Assembly (NCBI GenBank): GCA_965153455.1
Contig: OZ234503.1
Span: 15,629,118 to 15,693,117, forward strand
Direction of reading: 5' to 3'
DNA length: 64,000 bases
DNA from: Sphagnum compactum
Lineage: Eukaryota; Bryophyta; Sphagnopsida; Sphagnales
The notes under the pieces were generated by a model. That model did not search any database. It had not been told where the DNA came from and saw nothing but the letters and a program-made list of their open reading frames with translations. Shown in pieces: positions 34,700 through 46,229 of the stretch (positions are counted from its first letter, which is position 1; the number at the start of each line of letters is the position of its first letter). The position numbers and the translations under genes were made by a program.

Positions 34700-36860
34700 T
34701 CTTGAGATGTACATTTGGTGGGCTCGGCATCTGCACAGGGTTCCTATCTTCTGGGTTCTAAAATCAGTTTGATTGTAATTTGTAATTCATGCCATCTTCA
34801 CAATGGCTGGGTACCATGTCACTTCCCTTGAATCCTTTCTTCTCTTCACTATGTGCTTCAGCATGAGAGATCAATTCTTTTTTGTCCCATCACAGAAATC
34901 ATCTTGTTTCTTTTGTGAGTTGTATCCAAGGCATTTTGGTTGATCAAGAGCTTCAATCCTTCCCAAGAGTAGGGAAGGGATCTCTATGGTAATTCTTGGT
35001 TGTGTCCAAGGGTTTTGCAATGTGGATACCAGTCAGCATCTGGACAAGAGCAAGAGAGCTTCTTCAAACTGTGGGAAGACATATTAAATCAATGAAGAAC
35101 CTCAGTAGCTTAGGAGCAAACCTTTAGCAATTGTTTCACATCATGTGCATGAACCTCAAGCTCTAGTAAATCCTCCCCTCTTTGTTTTCAGGTGTGATTC
35201 ACTTTGAAGAAACTCCTGTTACCAATCAATTGTGAATGTACTGTCTCTGTGTCAGTCATAGTTCACAAGGCCAATGTAAGCCCCATGTTTGAAGCCAGAC
35301 CATTTACTTCAAAGCTTGACATTCAGGCACAGACAGTATAGTTGATCTCTATTTTCAGACCAGAAATTGAATCCATGTATGTGCCTACACCAGTATTGAA
35401 GGGATCTAGGCCCTGGAGGACAACGATCATCTTCTCAAACTTTTGTTCGAATCTCCGTTTCTCCCTGGTTTCAGTTTACAGACTCTGTGCAACTGTCTGA
35501 AGGTTCAGTACTGTACATCTTTGGGTTTTGGGATGCATGTTCTCTGCCAACTGCTTCAGATGTTTGCAAACTGGTACTTCATCAGGGGCCATGATTTTGT
35601 CATGTTCTTCAGCTTTCATTCTCATAACCTTGGATATGTCCAAGAATTTTTTGAGATTGTAGGACAGCATTCATTGTGGAGACTTAAGAAGTTGCTGGTC
35701 TTAAGATAAACAATACTAGAGATTAAGGTGGCAATTTGCTTGGAATGAGTTTGGATCTATCCTTCGCTTGATCCACAGATGTGTAATTCATCAGACAGGA
35801 TGTGCATCTTCACCTATTCGTAGCAAGAGTTGCAACAAGTAAAGATTCATAACTCATGAAAGTATGTTGGACATGCCCAAGACATTTGGATGGTTTCTGG
35901 TTCACAGCACTAATTGAGGCAGTGGAGGTGAGAGTATGGCATAGGATAGTTCATCTTCGTTGAAATATATCACTTTGTCTGTTGCTTGAAACCCAGGAAG
36001 ATGATATTGCAAATGCATTGTTAATGCATGATGCACTGAACAATGCATTGTCACACAAAGCAAAATTTGACTAGTTCCACATGAAGATGTCATACATCAT
36101 GACATTGTTGTGCTTCATATCTAGAATGAAGTTCAAAAGGTGTTGCTCCAACATTAACTTTGATGGCTTGCTTGAAACAAGACAGCTGCTATCACAAGGG
36201 GGCGGGGAGGTGCCTTCTCTTCCACGAATGTGACCATCAATATAGGAAACCATCACGAGTTTAGGATTCCAACCAACCCTATCCATATATTGAGAGATAA
36301 AGTACGAAGTAAATAAAAAAAGAAAGGCACATTAGCAAACATGATCACCAACTTTCTCTGCTTTTCATGCAGTCTAGCAACCTCTTGTTCTTCCTCATGT
36401 TGGTAATTTGTTTTTGAACATGTAACAGACCGATTGTCTCCTGATCGCTAGTCTCCAACATTAATTGCCTGTAAGTCTGCAAACCATTTTGGAAATTTGC
36501 AACAAGAATCTTCAGAAAAGTATAAGGGTATAGGAACCATGAAGCTGTGCAGGAAAGGCAAATCCAAAATTGGTAGTGAAATTCCTTCATTGGAGGACTG
36601 GTTCTGTGAAGAGTTAGGAACAATGAAGCGATGGTTCAGGTATGACAAATGTAAAATTGGTAGTGAAAGTCGTTCCTTTGAGGACCAGTTTTGCAGGGGA
36701 AAAAACTGGGAGTTTAGTCCCCCAACTTTCTTCCATGTACTTTGTTCATTCCCAGTTTTGATCTCATCACCAATTTCTCCAAAATTATGGCTCCTCATTA
36801 GACTTGCAAGTGACTTTAATATATCCAAGATTTCTAAGCAATCTTTGCAACTTAGGTGAG
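34700..36860 (-). pseudogene. Exon-like remnants of an unidentified gene, probably decayed
   Basis: Several minus-strand segments read like protein. 36,740-36,859: CLEILDILKSLASLMRSHNF. 36,345-36,478: YRQLMLETSDQETIGLLHVQ and a Lys/Arg-rich end. 36,075-36,290: WNPKLVMVSYIDGHIRGREG. 35,920-36,010: DKVIYFNEDELSYAIL. 35,340-35,670: VMRMKAEEHDKIMAPDE, then a stop, then FEKMIVVLQGLDPFNTGVG in the same frame. 34,870-34,990: RIEALDQPKCLGYNSQKKQD. Splice-like borders occur at several, but the in-frame TAA at about 35,476 and the mixed phases argue for a pseudogene. An internal duplication of about 85 bp (36,540-36,710) lies between the first two pieces. I do not recognise the family. An expressed gene with small exons remains possible. 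Confidence 0.35.
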
Positions 36861-37024
36861 AAATCAGAACAAAAAGACTTTTTGCGAAAGTCTAAAAACT
36901 TTGAAGCAATCTCAGAGCAATTCTATTACCAGCAGCAGCATAATGGATTGTAAACTATAATTTGAATGAAGTTCAAGTTCTAAATAATGTGAAATTGAGT
37001 TTGGATTTTTAAACATCATTATTA

Positions 37025-38714
37025 CAAGAGAATGTGGTTTTTTTTTTGAGACAAAAGGCTCATGACATGTGACAAGCACATGACACGTGTGAGATAAACT
37101 TTATGGTTTCATCAATTACAATTTACAGGATGTGGTGTTTATTGTGACATAAATTGTGTTAAAGTTGCAATTTGACATCAAATTGTGACACATAAATTAC
37201 AGTTATCCAAAAGTCATGGGATTAGGGGGCAAGAATGGCCAGTTTTGGCATAATAGGGCATCAAACACATAGCTCTGAATGAAAATTTTACAAAACGAAA
37301 TAACTGGGATCCAAACTGGTTTCACCAATTTTGGTGGTAGACTGAGTTTCATCCTATATCTCCTTTTTCCTGAGCGATTCCACTGCTCCTACATATATTT
37401 TCATTGCTCCTACATGTACAACTACTATAATTACTCTCGAACCTTGTGCATGAAATGTTGAATTTCAGCATTTCATACTGAGATTTAAGAAAGTTTCATT
37501 ATTTTGTGGATACCACTGAAAGAGGGATAATGGGTGAAGGGGAGGGCAAAGACAGGGTGACTTTACAGACAACTCTATACACATACATTCTCTTGCATTT
37601 TATGCATAGGATACATTACTCTTCAAAAGGGATGATACAAGAAAATATGATTGATTTTGATTGGCTAGTCGCAATGGATAGACAATGTGATAACATTTAA
37701 TTGATCTTTCAATCATTTACACTGATGCTTGTTGGACAATATTCAATGTTTACACGTGTGGCATATGTCATCAAGAGTGCATATTGTAACAAATTTGTGT
37801 GAAATCAAATTACCTTAAAGATTTGATTTTTTGAATTTTTATTGAAGTTTCAATGACAAAAATTACTCAAAACTCCATAACTACTGCACCATGATCTGAA
37901 ATTACCTTGTCAAACCTAGAGTTGATCATTATTGAGGGCTTGTTGATCATCATGTAGCAAAAAGGCACTCCCGATTTCCTTAAGTATTTATTTTTAAATT
38001 TTTATTGAATTTCCAATGGTGTAAATACTCAAAATTCAATAACCCATGCATTGCAACTTACAAGTCTAAACTCTAAACATCACAAGATCACCCTGAGTGC
38101 ACCATCTACTTGTCTACGACTTTTTAGCTGTATCAAGAACATAGGTGCTCCAAGAAGATAGTCAGGCCCTCTTGGAGATCTCAAGACGACAAAACAAATT
38201 GTTTTCCTTATAAATAATAATAGGATAGGTGACGGAGGGCAAGGAAATAACTTGCACACTATTTTGGATATGATATATATCATAGTACGTTGGTGTTATA
38301 TACCATAGTATTTGGGCAGCTTTTTCACTAATTATGTTATTTATAAATATGTTCAAATAAATAAATAAAATCAAAAGACAAAATTTTGTGAAGGGAAATA
38401 CTAAAATCCATTGAAATATTCAATTTTTCGACATGGGATCTTCAAAGTTAATTAATTATTTGACAGAAATGTGTTGTTCAGCTGCCCCTTACCTAATTAT
38501 TGTATGATGTACAATGTGCTATGTGCAACACTATGTACATAGTATATACATATATATGTAGTGTATATACATACATGTGTTGTACTATGTAGACATATAC
38601 AACACATACATGTACCGTACACTGGAATGGATGAAACCACAAAGTTTATCTTACACACATGTGATGTGATGGGCCTTGACCTATCATTGTGTGAGAAAAA
38701 ATCACATTCTCTTG
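37025..38714. mobile_element. Element with about 90-bp terminal inverted repeats, 1.69 kb
   Basis: The left end CAAGAGAATGTGGTTTTTTT through GATAAACTTTATGGTTTCATC is matched in reverse complement by the right end, GATGAAACCACAAAGTTTATC through AAATCACATTCTCTTG (38,714). The ends are flanked by TA on both sides (TTA before, TAG after). The termini are those of the 330-bp MITE at 17.5 kb. No transposase frame was found in the interior, so this is non-autonomous, or two MITEs whose outer ends happen to pair. A strong AT-rich hairpin lies at about 38,520-38,600. Confidence 0.5.
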
Positions 38715-39249
38715 TAGTGTCTACCATCATATTCTGCAGTGCAAGTGAATTGCTCCTGAGATATGCTTCTGTGATCACCAGCAGCAACAGCAAGGAGCAA
38801 TTACAAGCTGCTATATAGTGCTCTTGTGTACTGTAGTATATACTAGTGTGCAGCAGCTGCAGGATCCTCCTAGTCTGATCAGGTGCACAATGCTTGGAAC
38901 ATTTTAAGTGAATATTGGGCGTGATTTAATTAACTGTATCATGTAGATCATCAGCTGCATCCAGCAATATATAATTAAGATTGGAAGATGAATTCTGGAG
39001 AGATGAGAATATTGTACTAGACGTGATTGATTTATGTTGAAACATGTATGCATGCATGGTTCCACCACCTAGTACAGTGCAGCTAGCAACAAAGTATTGC
39101 AACCTTGTACATGTGGATTACTGGAGAAACACCTGCTGAAGCTCTGAGTCCAACAAGACACAGTCGACACCGAGCGGACCGATCAGTACTCTCTGGGTAG
39201 CCGAGGCTATTCCGTAGAACCCAACAGTAGGGACTTCGACCCTCATCAC

Positions 39250-39256
39250 TATAAAG
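39250..39256 (+). promoter_or_regulatory. Candidate TATA box of the RRM gene
   Basis: TATAAAG lies 228 bases upstream of the ATG at 39,478, in an otherwise GC-richer stretch. That position would give a leader of about 200 bases. No experimental start site is known. Confidence 0.4.
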
Positions 39257-39477
39257 GCAGCAGCTTGCTGCCTGCCCTTCTTAGTTCCCAGTACCCTCCC
39301 CCCGGCATCTCTCGCGCTCATTGCCTTTTGTCGTCGTGCCTAACCTATCTGTCTTGCTGCACATTAATTTTTTTGCTCTAGATCTCTCCAGCGACTCATC
39401 TAACATTGCATCATCTTCTTACTAGCACCTGATAGAATCGAAGATCTTGTTGCTCTGGCAGTTTTTCAGTCTGATCG

Positions 39478-40359
39478 ATGTCCGATTCATTCATATCGTG
39501 CTGCGATATTCGGGGTTTTACATCTGTGTTCATTTTGCAAGTTTCGTCTTCGGTCTCTACTTGGATTGGAGCGATCTTGGATATCTGCGATCGTAGTTTT
39601 GCAGAAGGTGTTGCAGCTCAGATTCAAGTGAAACTAGTACGCTACCGGGGTGTCCAAGTTCAAGGCCATATGGCTCATGTGCAGGTTGCCAGTACTAGAC
39701 GTTCTGACCACTACGTAGCTGCATGCAGCGCGGTGTTGATTAGAAACCTCAGTATGTCCACAACAAGTGAAGCTTTATGTGGTCATTTCAGTCGCTTCGG
39801 GAGCGTGAAGGACGCGCTCATCACCAAATACAGAGGAGTTTCTGCAGGACTTGGGATCGTGAACTTCAACCATCCCAGAGATGTCGAGTTTGCCATGGCA
39901 CAAGGCACGCACATCATCGACAGTGTAAAAGTCGAAGTGGGCCGCCTTGAGTGGGATCGACCCCTGCAAGATCATGCTACTTTTGTAGATCAGCAGCAAT
40001 ATTCGCAAGTCGAGGAATCACCATGCCTGCTCGTGAGTCGATTACGTGAATCAGTTACAGCAGAAATGCTGGAAACATTTTTCAGTCAGTTCGGCACAGT
40101 CACGAAAGTGAGAGTGCACGGATTTACTGGTGAAAGGCGGCCGCAATATGATCATCATGATGGCAGCACTAGATCACAAAGTAGTCTTGACCAAGCTGCT
40201 GCTATAGGCAGCGGCTACGGTTTTGTAAGCTTCAATTCCAAACGAGCACTAGATGCTGCAATGCCTCCGGGTCGTAATAGAGCTTTCCACCTTATCCATG
40301 GAGCAATGGTGGAGGTGAAACGAGCAATTCCGTATAGTCGACAACGGACTAGGAGCTAG
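39478..40359 (+). CDS. Intronless protein with two RRM domains (hnRNP A/B-like)
   Basis: Single-exon frame of 293 residues from an ATG to TAG. RRM1 runs from about residue 86: RNP2-like VLIRNL, FSRFGSVKDA, and a degenerate RNP1, AGLGIVNF, that lacks the usual first aromatic. RRM2 runs from about residue 182: LLVSRL, FSQFGTVTKV, and a good RNP1, GYGFVSF, ending MVEVKRAIP as in hnRNP A/B and Musashi-like proteins. An insert of about 25 residues with His/Asp/Ser lies between strands 2 and 3 of RRM2. The first ~85 residues match no domain I know. The expected role is RNA binding in the nucleus or cytoplasm. Lack of introns suggests a retrocopy, but the frame is intact and a TATA-like site precedes it. 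Confidence 0.75.
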   Translation: MSDSFISCCDIRGFTSVFILQVSSSVSTWIGAILDICDRSFAEGVAAQIQVKLVRYRGVQVQGHMAHVQVASTRRSDHYVAACSAVLIRNLSMSTTSEALCGHFSRFGSVKDALITKYRGVSAGLGIVNFNHPRDVEFAMAQGTHIIDSVKVEVGRLEWDRPLQDHATFVDQQQYSQVEESPCLLVSRLRESVTAEMLETFFSQFGTVTKVRVHGFTGERRPQYDHHDGSTRSQSSLDQAAAIGSGYGFVSFNSKRALDAAMPPGRNRAFHLIHGAMVEVKRAIPYSRQRTRS

Positions 40360-40393
40360 CAGATGTTTTCCATCACGCGGGCGGCTGAATCAT

Positions 40394-40537
40394 GTACTGA
40401 TTGAAAGCTTGATCATTCACACATTGATCTAGTTCACTATGTACTGATTGAAAGCTTGATCATAATTCACACATTGATCCAGTTCACAATGTACTGATTG
40501 AAAGCTTGATCATTCACACATTGATCTAGTTCACTGG
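40394..40537 (+). repeat. Three tandem copies of a 47-50 bp unit in the RRM 3' flank
   Basis: GTACTGATTGAAAGCTTGAT starts at 40,394, 40,441 and 40,491. Each unit continues to CACACATTGATCNAGTTCAC. The middle copy carries a 3-base insertion (CATAATTCAC). It lies 35 bases after the stop codon, so probably within the 3' UTR. Confidence 0.8.
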
Positions 40538-40539
40538 TC

Positions 40540-42430
40540 GATTCTCCAACAAATACTTGGATCAAGCATCATGTTGCGGACTGCAGTATGGTGCAAGGAG
40601 TCTCTAGTGGATGTAGATCACATTCAAAGTGGCAAGCTACACCCATGAGTTGTTGCTTGCAATCTAGTTGTCAAGTAGAAGATCAGCTGAGGCCTGAATA
40701 AGTATGAATGTCCACATGAAAAAACTATCATTTGAAAAATAAATAAAAATTGATCAAGCAATGCCATAGTTTCTGTCAAATTTTCCTTGAATCTCAAAAT
40801 GAATCAATCTCCTTTCAAAGGATTTGAAAACATATTTGGTTTACAAATGAGCTAATCATGTACAACTTGACACATGACCATCCAACAATTTAGATAGAGT
40901 TTTTCTTAAGTCCAAGCCCCACAAAACAAATCATATAAGCATTCATTCAATTTACCTTCACAAACAATGCTCATGCATAAATGTGATCCATGACAAGATT
41001 AGTGTTGTTGGCTTCTTGATTTTGAAAGGAAACTTCAGTCTTGGTTCTAAATTTTTTTTGGTTTTTGATGAAACCTTCAATTTGGTCATGAGACCAGTTC
41101 TTGAAATTTTCAAAACCTTGGGTTTCAATCATTTTCATAAACAATTTAGAATTAATTTAGTTTAAGACCAAGTTCGGTTTCATCTCCTTACAAACAATTC
41201 AACATAATAATTTGTTTTGATGTAATATTACTTCAATGTTCAACTAGTCCACATAATTCGAGATACATATCACATAATATTAACTTGGGCTTTGTGTTGC
41301 TATGCACTACTAGTAGTGACATTCAACCTTTTTCTTTTTTTTTCTTATCATGTTCTCATTTGGTTTTCAATAATTCCTTATTATTTATATCAATTTTAAA
41401 TTATATTTAAATTATATTAAACATTATATCCATGGTGGGTAAGGTAAAAGAGGGAGATAGTTATTAACAATAAATAAATAAATATGAGATAATTATTAGT
41501 AAAGGATTGAAGTAGTTATGAGTTGTTTTTAAAATTGTCCCTAGGATTGTCCAAGGACGACTATATGATAAACTTTAAGAGCCTAAGAAAAATTATGCAA
41601 AATCATTCATATACCATCTCTTCAAAATTTCATCAATAAAATTATGTATAACCAATCAAAGTCAATACAAAACAAGTTAAATGTAATATTATATTATATT
41701 ATTACAATTTTTTTTTATCAACATTTATATACTTGTGTATTCAACTTGTACTTATAAATAAATAAAATTATATTTATCTACCTAGAGAATTTGAATATAT
41801 TCAATATAAGACAACACCTGTTATTTAAGTTCTAATTCAATTGCCTAGTTAAGCTTGAGTGAAAATTTGAACAAAACTTGAAATTGAGTTAGATATGAAT
41901 TTGAACTATTCAACTTAGATTTGAATCTACTTAATTTTTAAAACTTGTCAACGTTGGATTATACCTTGCACAACTAATCAATTGATCACCCAAGTGATCA
42001 AGTTAAGTTTGTGAAAATGGTCATTAGAAGCCAATGAAATTCATGGTTTGGACTTAAGTTTAATTAATGATTTTAGGAAACAAATTGTGACCACATTAAT
42101 ATTAGATTATGGTGTGCTTTTGATTAGTTATTATTGGTCACATTGTGATGTATTTCATGTGATCAAGTTTTTAGGATCTTAATCTGCTAACATTGAGAAA
42201 AAAAGGGTATTTTGCAACTGGCCTTACAATTCAATTTTTTAGTTACATCAGACACTTGCAACTCATCGTATTTATACACTATGAATATTATTAGACAACT
42301 TGCAAGAATTATGTCCCCTATTTTGATAGAAAACAAAAAAATTGACCATAAACTTATAAATTTGACCTTGAAACTTTTAACCCTACTAGTAAAACATGAA
42401 TCATTCACTCTAACTGTAAAATCAGACTTA
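40540..42430. other. AT-rich spacer, no gene seen
   Basis: AT content rises steadily. GGTTTTTGATGAAACC-like words near 41,055 resemble the small inverted repeats at 22.35 and 25.1 kb. No coding or RNA feature recognised. Confidence 0.4.
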
Positions 42431-42439
42431 AAAGTTCAA

Positions 42440-43275
42440 AAAATTTAACCCTAACCCTAAACCATAATGATGAAGTTTGAAAACCCTAATATTAAACCTG
42501 AAAACCCTAAAACCTAGACCTAAACTCTAAACTAAACCATCAAAATTAGACATAAGAGCCCTAACCCTAACTTTTAAACATTAAACACTACTTTCCAACC
42601 TTAGTGATTAGGTTTGAAAACCATAGAATCAGATTAAAAACCTTAACCTTAACTTCTAAACCCTAGCTTGAAACCTTTAAGAGCAGCATTAAAAAGCCTA
42701 ACCTTTAAACACCAAACCCTAATTCTAAACCATCTAAATTAGACTTGAAACATTAAACCTTAACTTGAAACCATGTAAATCAAACCTGAAACTTAAAAAT
42801 CAGAACTAAAACCCTAACCCTAACACCCAAATCTAAACCTTTGAAATCAAACTTAAAAGCTTTCACCCTAATTCCTAAACATTAAACCCTAATTTCAAAC
42901 TTGAGTAATCAAGTCTGAAAACCCTAAAATCATATCTACAAACTTGTACTCAAACTTTTAAACTCTCAACCCTAACTCTCAACCCTAAAAATCAGACTTG
43001 AAAATCCCAAAAATCAAGCCTAAACATTAAGCCATAGGTGAAACCTTTAAAAAAAACCCAAAAACCCTAACTTTAATCCTAATCACTAAACTCTAATTAT
43101 AAACCCTACAAATCAGACATGAAACATTAAACCCTAACTTTGAACTTTAAAAATTAGGCCCTAAACCCTATTAAAAACTTTTAACCTCTAAACCTTAACT
43201 TGAAAACCTAAAGTGAAAACTTAAAGACCTTAACCATAAACCTAAAAATCGAACCTAACCTATAATTGGAAGTAC
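42440..43275. repeat. Degenerate interstitial telomere-like tract (CCCTAAA type)
   Basis: AACCCTAA, CCCTAAACC and TAACCCTAACCCTAA words recur at short intervals, separated by related words such as AAACCTTAACTT and AATCAGACTTGAAA. Smaller islands follow at 43,720-43,740 and 43,915-43,985. The pattern is a decayed array based on the plant telomere unit, with no intact long run. Confidence 0.6.
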
Positions 43276-44044
43276 ATATGAAATGGAGGCTTACCAATGA
43301 ATCAAACATGACTTCTTAATATCTTATGGTAGGGACCACAAGAGAAGTCAACTCATTGAACTTTTACAACACAAAATTTGTCAAACTCCTAAATATGGTT
43401 CACATTGTAGCCAAGATGTCATGAAGGCCAATTGTTGGGTCCATGAATTGTGCTATCCCTTTCTACATCTCATGTGAAGTGAAAATTTTGTTGGAGTTGC
43501 AAGCTACTACCAACATCCTTTGGAAGATCATGAGATCCATATTCTCTAAGATCTTCCTCATCACTTAAAAGATAGAAATAAAATCATCATTGCTTCAAAA
43601 AGAGCCATTTGAAAAGCTTAAAGAAAACATTTTTCAAGTTCTCAAATGAAAATAAAAGGAAGTCCACAAGAATTATCTCTTTTTTTTATACTTGCCATCA
43701 AAATTTAAATCAACAAGTTCCAATTTACCTTAACCCTAATCCCACCTTTTCGGGCTTGATTATTGATTTCCTCATTTTATATACACAAAAACATGAGCAA
43801 CATTTTTCATCACTATCTTTAGTCCGAGGTTGTGTTTTTAAATTTAATTATAAATTTTAGTTTTCAACTCTAATATTTTGCACAAATACAAACCATGTTT
43901 TACTTCAAATATCCAAGACCCTAAAAATTCAGATCGTACTTGAAAAACCCTGATCATAAACTTGAAACACTTAAAAACCAAACATTCAAACCCACATAAA
44001 GCTTGTCCTCACCCCAAACTCGAAAAAGGCCAAATCTAACCTTA

Positions 44045-44285
44045 TCATATAATCAATAACCGTAACCATATACCAATACCCAATACCCATACCCAATACC
44101 CATATAACTAATATTCATATAGCCACTAGTCAATTGTCAATAGCCATAGCCAATAGCCATATAACTAATGGCCATATAGCCAATAACAATAGCTATATAG
44201 CCATGTAGCTAACGGCACCCATACCCCCCCTTAGCCCGTAGCCCCCTAACCTCCTAACCCTAGCCCATATAGCCCCCAAAGGTGG
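44045..44285. repeat. Degenerate CCCATA/TAGCCATA short tandem repeat
   Basis: ATACCCATACCCAATACCCA gives way to repeated AGCCATA and ATATAGCC words, ending near GTAGCCCCCTAACCTCC. This is simple sequence, without coding capacity. Confidence 0.55.
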
Positions 44286-44289
44286 GCAG

Positions 44290-45025
44290 CCTATAGTTGA
44301 CCCCCAGAAAAGTTGTTGTGCCTAGTTTGGGGATCCCATCCTGGATTTACTCCATTTTGGTCCCTTTTCTGGACACTATTAGGGGATAACACAACCTATA
44401 GGGGATGAGATTTGAAAAGAGGCGATGAGAGTGGGGCCCAACTGGGCTCACCTTACGAATATCTTTAATGTGCCCTTATTCTAAGGGTAATTTTTTTTTA
44501 AAAAGTTCTTTAACTTATTTTGTGAGTATATCAAAAACAATGCAACTTTGGTAATGACTTTTGCCCTTTATGGCATGTACAAACCACAAACTTCAAAGTA
44601 CTTCATTTTTAAAAGAACTTGTGCACACTTCTATAGACATGCCCATCCATCATATGACCACAAAGTACTCAAGATGTGACTCACACATTGGTTCAATTTG
44701 GAACCGAGATTTGATTCCTAGATCCTACACCAATGCATAATCTCTTCCCCCATGGGCAAAAGCCAATAAACCCAACTTTTTTTCTAAACATCCAAGTGAC
44801 TTTTGTGATGCGCTCTCTTCTTTTGCAAACCAAATGAAGTGAGCTTTGCTAAAAGAAATGAACCTAACTTTTTTCTCTTTCGAATCATTCAAAACAACAT
44901 TTCTTAATTTTGTGATGTACTTGCTTTATCTATCAAGCAAATGAAGTGGGTTTTGCTAGAAAAAATTAAGCCTAACTTGTTTAAAAACATCCAAAGCACT
45001 TGTTTGATTTTTGGCTATGGAAGTC
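44290..45025. other. Spacer, no gene seen
   Basis: Mixed AT-rich sequence with a duplicated phrase, AAATGAAGTGAGCTTTGCTA (about 44,832) and AAATGAAGTGGGTTTTGCTA (about 44,939), in units of about 105 bp. No exon or RNA gene recognised. Confidence 0.35.
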
Positions 45026-45029
45026 ATGG

Positions 45030-45480
45030 ATCATCTATTAGAAGATTTAGCAAAATTTGGGTATAAACTAGAGATGGAAATCAACAATTTTAAGCATCCC
45101 TTCTATAATATATTGGCTATCTGCTGGAAGATATTATAGATGTGATTTTTTTTTAACATAGGAATTATAAACCTTAAGAATTTGGGACTTTATTTTAATT
45201 AAAATTCTTTTATCTTTAAGTCATAAATCAGATTTTTTTCAGATAGAAACTTTGCAAAAAGTTTTCATGAGAAAAAATGAAATCACTGCCCATGTGCTTA
45301 AAAGTTTCATTTTCATTTTTGCCCTTTTCACAGATAGTTGTTAAAATTGAGAACAATGGTGACTTTTTCTTTCTCTTTTCAAAATACGATCAATTTCTTT
45401 TCATAGAAATTCGTGTGTGTATGTCAAAATTGAACTTTTCAGGTTGAAAAATTGCTAAAGAAAAAGAACATATCACGACT
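45030..45480 (+). repeat. Copy of the AGCCAAATTTGGCT dispersed repeat family
   Basis: TTTAGCAAAATTTGGGTATAA, AACTAGAGATGGAAATC and ATCCCTTCTATAATATATTGGC keep the family block order. The downstream part (45,180-45,480) is A/T-rich with TTTCAGGTTGAAAAATTGC and may be the distal half of a longer copy. Confidence 0.4.
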
Positions 45481-46229
45481 TTTTTCCTCTTGTAGTTGAT
45501 GGAGTAGAGACTTGAGGCCAAGGAAGGAAGCCGAATGGAATGTCAATTGAGATGTGATATATTGATGAAGGGACCTTGATTGAGATATGGGATTGAGAAT
45601 ATCATTGAATTCAGAAACATTGTGAGCGCCCCGCAGTGCAAGAATTGCATCGAAATTGAGGGAGATCAGCTATTTATATACCCGCAATTGGGTTCTTGTA
45701 TATGAAATCAAAAGCCAAGAAGCTCATGTGAATTTGAATGTTCCAACTATTACTAGTTTGCTGGTGCCAGATGCAACATGGTTGCAACATGGTTGCAGAG
45801 CTCTTAAGAAAAAAGGGGGCTTATTTTGTTGGAACTCTTGCCATGACGAAATGGTTGAAACAATTCTTTGCCATTCTTGCACCACATATATACATGCTTG
45901 TTATTCACCTTCCCTGGTGAAAAGAAGTCTTTAGGACAGCAAGTCTTCAGTGCAAGGGTTGTGGAGAGTAATTAGTCAATGAAGACATGAAGTTCATCTA
46001 GAGCCAATGGTGTGTCCATCAACGATCAAGCGGCACATGGCAGACAGATGTTACAAAGACATTACAAAGGGTTAGAGATATCTACAACCCAGCCAATAGT
46101 TCTCCTGTTTGTAAAGACACAAGTGTTTGTACCAGGTTCTGCCATGTATTGCTCATACATATTCTGATAGGTATCAGAGAAAGTAGAGCCCACAATCTGT
46201 CTATACAATCTATTACTATACAACTTATT

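Noticed and set aside
36448-36859. The overlapping plus-strand frame (MKLCRKGKSKIGSE...)
   Set aside because: It crosses the tandem duplication and is antisense to the more protein-like minus-strand segments.
38520-38600. A microRNA precursor in the AT-rich hairpin
   Set aside because: The pairing is mostly TATA/CATACA simple sequence, which folds by composition, and it lies inside a transposon-like unit.
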